DNA from: Bacteroidales bacterium
GTDB lineage: Bacteria > Bacteroidota > Bacteroidia > Bacteroidales > PUMT01
Assembly (NCBI GenBank): GCA_007132365.1
Contig: SLOS01000166.1
Coordinates: 1 to 12,322 of the forward strand
DNA length: 12,322 nucleotides
Direction: 5' to 3'
Positions 1-6,474 of this stretch are shown piece by piece. The position numbers and the translations under genes were made by a program. The number at the start of each line of letters is the position of its first letter. The stretch's first letter is position 1. The notes below the pieces were generated by a model. The model was not told the origin of the DNA and did not search any database. It was given only the letters and a program-made list of their open reading frames with translations.

Positions 1-433
1 ACCGCTTGACAACAGGCTTTTCAGGCTTGGTGCGGCACTTGGCATTTTCAACCGCGGATTGACCGGATGGATGCGGTTCCGTTCGGAAATAGCCTTCTGG
101 CAGATGGGCCCTGCCAGCTTTTTGCACCATCCCGGAGAACTTTACCCAGAAATTGCCGATGGAGGAATTGAAGCCCCTGTGGGACAAGACTTTGACATCG
201 GACCGCAGGAAATTCCACCGCTAAGGCAGGAAATGCCGGGAAAATACAAATTCATAACAGGGCTTTCTAACGATATGATAGGGTACATAATTCCCAAGAG
301 CCAGTGGGATGTTAAACCTCCCCACACATACGGCCGTGAGAGACGCCCTTACGGGGAAATCAATTCACTAGGACCTGAAACCGCTCCCATACTGCACACG
401 GCAATTATGGAGCTTATTGAAAACGGGCGTTAA
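1..433 (+). CDS. Neutral/alkaline ceramidase-superfamily protein, C-terminal fragment (5' end outside window)
   Basis: The frame is open through the left edge (codons begin at base 2) and ends with TAA at 431-433, so about 143 C-terminal residues are visible. Recognisable stretches are a PGELYPEI motif, then ITGLSND followed by MIGYIIP, then SLGPETAPIL near the end. From memory, these fit the end of the neutral/alkaline non-lysosomal ceramidase domain, where a PGE segment is followed by a 'G-L-x-N-D-x-I-G-Y-I-P' block. Known members hydrolyse the amide bond of ceramide outside the cytoplasm with a zinc ion. The zinc-binding N-terminal part and any signal peptide lie outside the window, so activity cannot be judged. 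A TTG at 59 would be an internal codon, not the true start. The gene converges on the GH109-like gene with a 71-base gap. Family assignment is moderately sure; the substrate is unknown. Confidence 0.55.
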   Translation, partial: PLDNRLFRLGAALGIFNRGLTGWMRFRSEIAFWQMGPASFLHHPGELYPEIADGGIEAPVGQDFDIGPQEIPPLRQEMPGKYKFITGLSNDMIGYIIPKSQWDVKPPHTYGRERRPYGEINSLGPETAPILHTAIMELIENGR

Positions 434-504
434 CCCATTACCGGTCAGGTTCTCCAGGTAAACTTTGCTCCGGAATCTGCCTTTTAGCCACTTTAACGGC
501 CAAA

Positions 505-1914
505 TCAGATCAGTTTCGTTGTGCCTCCCTTATCCAGTTTTATATCCATTAACGGGTGGTTGGTCTGCCATGATCCGCCTGTAAAATCCGGCACATCAAC
601 CGGCATCGAACGATTTGCAACAGACCATTCACTAAGGGGAATTATTGAACTCCATAAGGCTGCATCATAAACTGTCATATCAAGCGGCAATCCGTTACGA
701 AGGCAATCAACCAGGCGCCAGTCCATGATTGTATCCATACCCCCGTGGCCTCCTATCTGGCGGGCCATTTCTCCCACCCTCCTGGTTATCTCAGGGGTGT
801 ACTTCTCCTCAAGCTCCCTGAACTCTTCATCCGTCACCCAGTCCCTGTGACCTGTGGCAATTCTTGCCGGGGCAGGATATTTTCTGGCTATTCCACTGGT
901 TCCGCTGATCAGATGTATTCTTGTATAGGGGCGCATTGAAGAGACATCATGCTGGAGCATTATAGTCCTGCCTTTACCGGTACGGATTATAGAGGTGTTA
1001 ATATTGCCCCGGTAGTCCAACCCGACATACTGATGCCAGAAATCATCCTCACTGGCAAGTTCAACAGCTCTTTTGCCCATAATAAAATCATTGCTGGAAA
1101 CTGACACCATGTAATCCATCCGATCGCCATAATTAATATCCATAATCTGTGCAATTGATCCAAGACCATGCATGGGATATAAATTGCCGTTCCTTGAGGA
1201 ATTCTCTTCCAGCCTCCACATATTGGAATAGGCAGTTTTTGAAAAACTCCTCTCAATTGCATAATGAATGTAAGCACCCTCACCGTGCACCAGCTCTCCA
1301 AAGAAGCCCTGCCTTGCCATGTTAAGGGTCATCATTTCAAAAAAATCGTAGCATACATTCTCCAGCATTATGCAGTGCTTTCTCGTTCTTTCTGATGTTT
1401 CAACCAGTCGCCAGCAATCATCCATGGTCTGCGCAGCAGGGATTTCGGTAGCGGCATGCTTGTCATTTTCCATGGCATAAATCGACTGGGGAGCATGCAG
1501 ATGCCAGGGGGTACAAATATAAACCAGGTCCACATCATCCCTTTCACAGAGCTTTTTCCATTCATCCTCACCTCCCGAATAAACAGCAGGTTCATGCCCG
1601 TATTCCCTGACGAACTCTCTACCCCGGGCGGCCCTCGCAGGATCAAGATCTGCAAGTGCGGTTATTTCAACTCCCTCTATCCTGACATGGCGCCTGAGGG
1701 CGCCTGATCCACGGTTCCCTATACCGATAATACCAATGCGCACAGTCTCAAGTTTAGGCGCAGCATAACCCGACATGTTGAAAGTCTGGTGGTGGGAAAG
1801 TAAAAAAGGTGGTTCAACTGTTGCCCGTTCAGTGCATCCTGCCAGCCGGCTGCCGGCAATACCAGCACCTGCAAGGCCTGCAATTTTAATAAAATCTCTG
1901 CGGTTGGTTTTCAT
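505..1914 (-). CDS. Gfo/Idh/MocA-fold GH109-like glycosidase, Tat-exported lipoprotein
   Basis: 469 residues. The N-terminus has a twin-arginine motif (RRDFIK, 5-10), a short hydrophobic stretch and a lipobox LAGC with Cys27, so Tat export plus lipidation is predicted. The Rossmann dinucleotide site is GIGNRG (64-69). The dehydrogenase signature EKP is replaced by EIP (Glu157), as in GH109. Further GH109-like blocks are ENVCY (185-189), GELVHG (206-211), YPMHG (246-250), GHGGMD (389-394), and PLSEWS followed by DVPDFTGG near the C-terminus. Recalled catalytic or contact residues of the Elizabethkingia alpha-N-acetylgalactosaminidase (Glu149, Tyr179, Tyr225, His228) appear to match Glu157, Tyr189, Tyr246 and His249. 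GH109 enzymes use a bound NAD to oxidise the sugar at C3 transiently and cleave by elimination. Substrate is probably a terminal glycoside; GalNAc specificity is not shown. The gene lies 125 bases downstream of the TIM-barrel gene on the same strand. Confidence 0.88.
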   Translation of the reverse strand: MKTNRRDFIKIAGLAGAGIAGSRLAGCTERATVEPPFLLSHHQTFNMSGYAAPKLETVRIGIIGIGNRGSGALRRHVRIEGVEITALADLDPARAARGREFVREYGHEPAVYSGGEDEWKKLCERDDVDLVYICTPWHLHAPQSIYAMENDKHAATEIPAAQTMDDCWRLVETSERTRKHCIMLENVCYDFFEMMTLNMARQGFFGELVHGEGAYIHYAIERSFSKTAYSNMWRLEENSSRNGNLYPMHGLGSIAQIMDINYGDRMDYMVSVSSNDFIMGKRAVELASEDDFWHQYVGLDYRGNINTSIIRTGKGRTIMLQHDVSSMRPYTRIHLISGTSGIARKYPAPARIATGHRDWVTDEEFRELEEKYTPEITRRVGEMARQIGGHGGMDTIMDWRLVDCLRNGLPLDMTVYDAALWSSIIPLSEWSVANRSMPVDVPDFTGGSWQTNHPLMDIKLDKGGTTKLI

Positions 1915-1954
1915 TTGATCTGCGATTTAGTTATTGAAATACCTACTTCATAGT

Positions 1955-1972
1955 TAATGTCATTTGACATTA
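1955..1972. repeat. 18-base palindrome upstream of the GH109-like gene
   Basis: TAATGTCA and TGACATTA are perfect 8-base inverted arms around a 2-base TT centre. The site lies 41 bases upstream of the start codon of the GH109-like gene (minus strand, ATG ending at 1914). The short spacer fits a dimeric regulator's operator better than an RNA hairpin. Next to it, 1972-1980 reads ACATGATGT, a second small dyad. No regulator is known for it; operator function is inferred. Confidence 0.4.
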
Positions 1973-1999
1973 CATGATGTTATAAAAAATTGTGGTGCA

Positions 2000-2032
2000 G
2001 TTAACCCGACGCAACACTATTGTGTTAACCCG
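2000..2032. repeat. Paired GTTAACCCG direct repeat with nested hairpin, after the TIM-barrel gene
   Basis: GTTAACCCG occurs at 2000-2008 and 2024-2032, a 24-base period. Between and partly overlapping them, AACAC-TATT-GTGTT (2012-2025) can form a 5-base-pair hairpin. Read on the minus strand this lies just after the stop codon of the TIM-barrel gene, and a run of T residues (complement of AAAAAA at 1984-1989) follows 10-15 bases later. That could be a weak terminator or attenuator, or the repeats could be regulator half-sites. The A/T-rich stem makes termination uncertain. Confidence 0.3.
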
Positions 2033-2039
2033 GAACAGG

Positions 2040-3038
2040 TCACTTATCACCGGAAAATGCATCATCAAATGCCAAATCGGAGGGTTTGAAATCAACAGCC
2101 TTCACAAATTCACATGACTCCTCAGCACCATGCTCCCTGTCCATGCCGCTGTCTTCCCATTCAACCGAAAGCGGCCCGTTGTAACCGATATCGTTGAGCG
2201 CGCGAATAATGTTTTCAAAATCTATCCTTCCACGGCCTATGCTGCGGAAATTCCAGTACCGGCGGTTATCGCCAAACTCAGTGTGGCCTCCAAAAACCCC
2301 GATATCCACAGGCACGTCGCTCCAGTGAACATCCTTCATGTGAACATGAAATATCCTGTCGGCAAATTCATAGATAAATTTCACGTAATCCACCCCCTGG
2401 TAACCCATGTGACTGGGGTCGTAGTTAAACCCAAATGCAGGATGATAGTCCACCGCTTCAAGCGCCCTTCTTGTGGAAGCCAGGTCAAAAGCAATCTCAG
2501 TAGGATGAACCTCAAGACAAAACCTTAAACCCAACTTTTTGTACTCATCAAATATAGGTCCCCATCTGCGGGCAAAATCCTTGAATCCCGCATCTATCAT
2601 ATCTTTAGGCACTGGAGGGAAAGAATAATTAAGATGCCATATTGAACTGCCGGTAAAACCAGCAACATTCTCTACTCCAAGCATCTTAGCAACTTCTCCT
2701 GTCTTAATCATCTCTTTGGCAGCCCTTTGTCTTATACCTTCAGGATCACCGTCACCCCAGATATAGGAAGGAAGTACCGCTTTATGCCGCTGGTCGGGAA
2801 TATCACATACCGCCTGTCCGACAAGGTGTGCAGAGATTGTAAATAACTGCAGGTCATACTTTTTCAGAAGCTCTAAGCGTTGATCACAGTATGCCTGGTC
2901 GGCCTTGTCGATCTCCATATGATCGCCCCAGCATCCCAGTTCAATACCATCGTAACCAAATTCCCTGGTCTTCTGGCACATAGTTTCAATAGGTAAATCG
3001 GCCCATTGTCCGCTGAATAATGTTACTGGTCTCGCCAT
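2040..3038 (-). CDS. Sugar phosphate isomerase/epimerase family protein (xylose isomerase-like TIM barrel)
   Basis: 332 residues, no signal peptide, so cytosolic. The order of metal-site motifs fits the xylose isomerase-like/AP endonuclease 2 superfamily: GYDGIELG (28-35) on an early strand, CLEVHP (174-179, Glu176), FNYDPSH (204-210, Asp207 and His210), HVHMKD (231-236, His233), GRGRIDF (268-274) and SVEWED (291-296, Glu293). Proteins of this type isomerise or epimerise keto-sugars, inositol derivatives or sugar phosphates with a divalent metal. They are common beside Gfo/Idh/MocA oxidoreductases in Bacteroidota. Here the GH109-like gene is 125 bases downstream on the same strand, so the enzyme may act on a sugar or keto-sugar derived from that protein's product; this is inference. 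The start ATG (3036-3038) gives a natural N-terminus (MARPVTLFSGQW). Exact substrate cannot be given. Confidence 0.88.
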   Translation of the reverse strand: MARPVTLFSGQWADLPIETMCQKTREFGYDGIELGCWGDHMEIDKADQAYCDQRLELLKKYDLQLFTISAHLVGQAVCDIPDQRHKAVLPSYIWGDGDPEGIRQRAAKEMIKTGEVAKMLGVENVAGFTGSSIWHLNYSFPPVPKDMIDAGFKDFARRWGPIFDEYKKLGLRFCLEVHPTEIAFDLASTRRALEAVDYHPAFGFNYDPSHMGYQGVDYVKFIYEFADRIFHVHMKDVHWSDVPVDIGVFGGHTEFGDNRRYWNFRSIGRGRIDFENIIRALNDIGYNGPLSVEWEDSGMDREHGAEESCEFVKAVDFKPSDLAFDDAFSGDK

Positions 3039-3123
3039 AGCACTAAAATATTTAAAGGGTTAATGAAATGAATATGATATGAAACAGCCCTCAATAAGCT
3101 GCGGTATATATGCTCGCGAGATT

Positions 3124-3131
3124 CAAATTTA
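3124..3131 (-). promoter_or_regulatory. Candidate Bacteroidota -7 element for the TIM-barrel gene
   Basis: On the minus strand this reads TAAATTTG, a full match to the Bacteroidota -7 consensus TAnnTTTG, 86 bases upstream of the start codon. At the expected -33 distance no clear TTTG is seen, so the call rests on one element in an A/T-rich gap. Confidence 0.3.
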
Positions 3132-3205
3132 AGCTTTATTCTCCATATACCATAGAATTATTAATAATTTCAATCCTGAAATGAAGAGAACAAAATATAA
3201 GTTTT

Positions 3206-3213
3206 TAAATTTG
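3206..3213 (+). promoter_or_regulatory. Candidate Bacteroidota -7 element for the SDR-led gene run
   Basis: TAAATTTG matches the TAnnTTTG -7 consensus, 61 bases before the SDR start codon. Transcription would begin near 3218-3222. No good -33 TTTG is seen upstream. The 236-base gap between the divergent genes (3039-3274) holds this site and the opposite-strand one at 3124-3131 and otherwise shows nothing recognisable. Confidence 0.35.
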
Positions 3214-3274
3214 TCACTATAGAGGGGTTATTCTTTTAAACCATGATACTCCGTCATTTTATTGAATCTCTGCC

Positions 3275-4114
3275 ATGGCAAAGAATATTCAGGAAGATAA
3301 ACAGCAGGAAAATAATACAGGACCCCTTTTTGCCCTTGTTACCGGTGCCAGCAGGGGACTGGGTAAGGCATTTGCCACCGAGCTGGCCAAACAAAACATT
3401 AACCTCCTTCTTGTCGCCCTTCCCGGTGATGGCTTACCTGAATTGTGTGGATCACTGAAAAAAGAATACAATATAAAATGTGACTATTTCGAAACCGACC
3501 TGACTGAAAAAAACAGTATTGCCGATCTTATTAAATGGGCCCTTTCCGGCTTCAGGATCAATATCCTCATCAACAATGCCGGTATGGGAGGCTCCAGGGA
3601 GTTTGTGACTGCTGAAACGGAATACCTGGAAAATATGATCGCATTGAATATAAGAGCCCTGACTCTTATAACACACCAGTTGCTGCCTGAACTCAAATCA
3701 CACAAAAAAGCATGGATACTTAACGTTTCCAGCATAGCTTCCTTCAGCCCCATAGGCTATAAAACCATTTATTCCGCCTCAAAGGTCTTTGTACAATATT
3801 TGACCAGGGGGCTTTACCAGGAGTTAAAGGATACAGGTGTTTTTGCAAGTGTTGTTCATCCGGGCCCCATGGCAACAAATTACCAGGTTGCAGAAAGAAT
3901 AGACTGCCATGGTGTTTTCGGTAAATTGGGCCTTCTCAGTCCTGAATATGTAGCACACAGATCGATAAAGCTTTTATTTAAAAACAAATCGCTTATTATA
4001 CCCGGATGGTTTAATCACATGTGCTGGTTTGTAATGAAAACAGTACCGATAAGGATCCGGCTGCCGATTATATCCAGAAGGTTTAAAAAAGAGTTGACTG
4101 ACACAAAACAATAA
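3275..4114 (+). CDS. Classical short-chain dehydrogenase/reductase (SDR)
   Basis: 279 residues with all classical SDR hallmarks: nucleotide motif TGASRGLG (23-30), NNAG (100-103), catalytic Ser153 in VSSIAS, and YSASK (166-170) giving Tyr166 and Lys170 with the usual 13-residue Ser-Tyr spacing, followed by HPGPMATN (195-202). It should be an NAD(P)-dependent oxidoreductase of a hydroxyl or carbonyl group; substrate unknown. A hydrophobic then basic tail (about 240-272) resembles SDRs of the DltE/YqjQ-like group and could touch the membrane. The first 16 residues are polar and precede the Rossmann strand, so a slightly later start is possible, but no in-frame ATG lies closer. No Shine-Dalgarno sequence is seen, as is normal for Bacteroidota. 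It heads a same-strand gene run; the next gene begins 7 bases after its stop. Confidence 0.93.
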   Translation: MAKNIQEDKQQENNTGPLFALVTGASRGLGKAFATELAKQNINLLLVALPGDGLPELCGSLKKEYNIKCDYFETDLTEKNSIADLIKWALSGFRINILINNAGMGGSREFVTAETEYLENMIALNIRALTLITHQLLPELKSHKKAWILNVSSIASFSPIGYKTIYSASKVFVQYLTRGLYQELKDTGVFASVVHPGPMATNYQVAERIDCHGVFGKLGLLSPEYVAHRSIKLLFKNKSLIIPGWFNHMCWFVMKTVPIRIRLPIISRRFKKELTDTKQ

Positions 4115-4121
4115 TCCGGTA

Positions 4122-5117
4122 ATGACCAGGGTGCTTGTTACAGGTGCAAACGGCTTTCTGGCCGGCAATGCCATTACTGAGCTTCTGAGGCGGGGTTATC
4201 AGGTCAGGGGGATGGTAAGAAAAACATCCCGGCAGATGATCCGTCATTCAAATCTTGAAAATTTTTACGGTAATATCACCGAAGAAAAAGATGTCACAGA
4301 AGCAGCAAAGGGCTGTGAAATTATCATTCATATAGCGGCAATTACAGATCAATCCATCGCAGATTACCGGGTATATGAAAGAGTAAACATAGGCGGAACC
4401 AGGAACATCATAAAAGCGTCACTTGAGAATAAAGTCAGGAAAGTTGTTTATGTAAGTACGGCAAACGTATTCGGTTATGGTACCAAAGCAATACCGGGAG
4501 ATGAAACCCGCCCCATGAAACCCCCTTTTACAGGGTCAGGATATGCAGTCAGCAAAGCCGAAGCAGAGCAACTGATAATAAAAAAACTACGCGGATCAGG
4601 CGCCGAGATAACAGCAGTCAACCCGACCTTTATGATTGGGCCAAATGATCATAAGATAAGTTCCAACCGGATAATACTCAGGGCTGCCGGAAAAAGGATC
4701 CTGTTCATACCTCCGGGAGGGAAAAACTTCATACATGTAAGGGATGCCGCAGTGGGTATATGCAATGCAATTGAACATGGAAAGGATGGAGAAAGCTATA
4801 TCCTGGCAAATGAAAACCTTACCTACAGGGAATTTTATTCAAAATTGTCGGGGGTCATAAAACAAAAGCCCATTGTCATAACGATTCCGAAATACCTGCT
4901 TCTTCTGGCAGGATTAGCCGGTGAAATAGCAAGGTATGCAGGAATAAATACCGAATTATGTATGACAAACATGAAGATCCTCTGTATTGGAAATTACTAC
5001 TGTGCCGGTAAGGCACTGAAATTTCTGAATCTCCCGCAAACACCTGCAGAAAAAGCTATTGAAGAGGCAATTTCATGGTTCAGGAATAACCTTCCGTTCC
5101 AACCTTTTTTTGATTAA
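4122..5117 (+). CDS. NAD-dependent epimerase/dehydratase family protein (extended SDR)
   Basis: 331 residues. The N-terminal Rossmann motif is TGANGFLAG (7-15); the third glycine of the usual TGxxGxxG is Ala14. Downstream are IHIAA (69-73), VYVSTANVFG (109-118; Ser112/Thr113), the catalytic pair YAVSK (Tyr141, Lys145), and a substrate-domain entry VNPTFMIGPND (166-176). FIHVRDAA (203-210) is the usual 'H-V-x-D' block of these enzymes. The layout fits dihydroflavonol-reductase/3-beta-HSD-like or HpnA-like extended SDRs, which reduce or epimerise NAD(P)-linked substrates; the exact reaction is not readable. A hydrophobic stretch at 256-268 may pack on a membrane. It starts 7 bases after the classical SDR stop, so the two are very probably co-transcribed and may act in one short pathway. 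Confidence 0.9.
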   Translation: MTRVLVTGANGFLAGNAITELLRRGYQVRGMVRKTSRQMIRHSNLENFYGNITEEKDVTEAAKGCEIIIHIAAITDQSIADYRVYERVNIGGTRNIIKASLENKVRKVVYVSTANVFGYGTKAIPGDETRPMKPPFTGSGYAVSKAEAEQLIIKKLRGSGAEITAVNPTFMIGPNDHKISSNRIILRAAGKRILFIPPGGKNFIHVRDAAVGICNAIEHGKDGESYILANENLTYREFYSKLSGVIKQKPIVITIPKYLLLLAGLAGEIARYAGINTELCMTNMKILCIGNYYCAGKALKFLNLPQTPAEKAIEEAISWFRNNLPFQPFFD

Positions 5118-5156
5118 TTACGTTATATAGATGAGTCCAGTCTAAAAAGCTACTTT

Positions 5157-5915
5157 ATGAAACGTTTATTACAATATATTCCAGGCATCTTACTGCCGCT
5201 TTTGATCTTTATGATCCTGCTGTCATCATGCAGGAAAGATGAACTTACCCTTCCCACAAAGGTTTTTTTTGAATTCGAACTTATAACTTACGAGGAAGGA
5301 AACAACCAGAAAAACAGGATGCCGCCCGAAGAACTACCGTTTGGTCCGCCATTTAACAGGATGAGCATCGACCGGGGCACTCTTGTAATTGAATCAATTG
5401 CCTTTGACGGCCGAAGGGATGAAGGCCGTGATGTTTATTTTAGCTCTGATCTTGGAAAACCCGTTATAGTGGACCTTGAAAGCGGAAAAACCAATCAGGA
5501 GATCAGTTTTGATATTCCACAGGGCGTTTACAACCGGGTGGAACTGTTCCTTGATTTGGGAAGTGAGGATAATGTATCACTGGTACTTGAAGGAAGTATC
5601 AGAAACAGGCAATCTGTTGAGATACCTCTCAGGTTTGAATACCGTTTCCGGGAGTGGATAAGGATAATGGCAGAATCCGGCAGCCAGGCCGATAAAATTG
5701 TACTCAGAAAGGATACCCCCTCCAGGGTAAGAATTGTGATAGATGCACCGGCAGTTTTTCAGTTTGCAAACCTGGGGAGGCTTCAAACTGCAACTATAGC
5801 AATCAGAGATAGCGATGGTGAGGAATTATTAATTATTTCAGATTCGATCAACACCGATATTTTCAATTCAATGGTAACCAGGCTTGAAAAATCCTTCAAA
5901 GTAATTTTTGATTGA
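5157..5915 (+). CDS. Lipoprotein with DUF4382-like layout
   Basis: 252 residues. The N-terminus has a basic start, a hydrophobic stretch (8-22) and a lipobox LSSC with Cys25. The residues after it, RKDEL, fit the X-K-(D/E)2 lipoprotein export signal described for Bacteroidota, so the protein may be on the cell surface. The body is predicted beta-rich. The stretch about 74-150, with IVDLESG (104-110) and PQGVYNRVELFLDL (121-134), resembles DUF4382, where an 'L-x-x-G-x-x-x-x-L' strand is followed by 'G-x-Y-x-x-I/V-x-x-x-L-D'. I did not recognise a named family with certainty. The gene is 39 bases after the epimerase gene and 10 bases before the sigma factor gene. It may be a sensor or a target of that sigma factor; this is inference. 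Confidence 0.75.
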   Translation: MKRLLQYIPGILLPLLIFMILLSSCRKDELTLPTKVFFEFELITYEEGNNQKNRMPPEELPFGPPFNRMSIDRGTLVIESIAFDGRRDEGRDVYFSSDLGKPVIVDLESGKTNQEISFDIPQGVYNRVELFLDLGSEDNVSLVLEGSIRNRQSVEIPLRFEYRFREWIRIMAESGSQADKIVLRKDTPSRVRIVIDAPAVFQFANLGRLQTATIAIRDSDGEELLIISDSINTDIFNSMVTRLEKSFKVIFD

Positions 5916-5925
5916 ATCATATTAA

Positions 5926-6471
5926 ATGACTACAGGAGGTCTTAACGAAGAGGTTATACTTTCAGGTTGCAGGAATAACGACAGACGGTCGCAGGAGTTG
6001 CTATACAGGCATTTTGCAAAAAAGATGTATGCAATCTGCCTGAGTTATGCCGGAGAAAGACCTATGGCACAGGACATTCTGCAGGAATCCTTCATAAAAG
6101 TATTTAAAAATATAAAACAATATAAAAACGATGGTTCCCTTGAGGGCTGGATAAGAAAAATAGTGTCAAATACAGCAATTGATCATATCCGCAGAAGAAA
6201 AAGGACAGATGAATATAATGAAGTGGATCAGAATGATCCCGGAACGCATACCAGTAATGCTGCCATGAATATAATCGGCTTTAATGAGTTAATGGAACAG
6301 GTCGGGCGTCTGCCGGAGGGTGCAAGGCTGATTTTTAACCTGCATGCCCTTGATGGATTCACTCACAAGGAGATAGCACAAAAGCTTGAGATAACAGAAG
6401 GCACATCCAAATCTCAGTTCAACAGGGCAAGAAAATTGCTGATAAATTTTATCGGAAACATGAACTTATGA
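5926..6471 (+). CDS. RNA polymerase sigma factor, ECF (sigma-70 group 4) family
   Basis: 181 residues, normal ECF length. Region 2 spans about 11-92: AQDILQESFIKVF (48-60) is the core-binding segment, and GSLEGWIRKIVSNTAIDHIRR (70-90) is the -10-recognising segment, ending in a basic RRRKR patch. A short acidic linker follows. Region 4 spans about 124-175: LPEGARLIFNLHALDGFTHKEIA (129-151) then LEITEGTSKSQFNRARKLL (154-172), the helix-turn-helix that reads the -35 box. It has only these two domains, so it needs control by an anti-sigma factor. The next gene starts 3 bases after the stop and encodes a membrane protein with an anti-sigma-like N-terminus, the expected partner. The AGGAGG at 5932-5937 lies inside the coding region and is not a ribosome site. 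Confidence 0.95.
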   Translation: MTTGGLNEEVILSGCRNNDRRSQELLYRHFAKKMYAICLSYAGERPMAQDILQESFIKVFKNIKQYKNDGSLEGWIRKIVSNTAIDHIRRRKRTDEYNEVDQNDPGTHTSNAAMNIIGFNELMEQVGRLPEGARLIFNLHALDGFTHKEIAQKLEITEGTSKSQFNRARKLLINFIGNMNL

Positions 6472-6474
6472 AAT

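Noticed and set aside
505..1914. Plain sugar dehydrogenase
   Set aside because: The catalytic Lys of the EKP motif is missing and several GH109-specific blocks are present, so a GH109-like glycosidase fits better.
2000..2032. CRISPR-like or tandem repeat
   Set aside because: Only two 9-base copies with 15 bases between, too few and too short for an array.
2130..2528. 132-residue open frame on the plus strand
   Set aside because: It overlaps the TIM-barrel gene with intact metal-site motifs; no family features in the plus-strand peptide.
5932..5937. AGGAGG as a ribosome-binding site for a later sigma-factor start
   Set aside because: No ATG, GTG or TTG in frame follows at a useful distance; region 2 of the sigma factor needs the residues that follow directly. 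It encodes part of the N-terminus.
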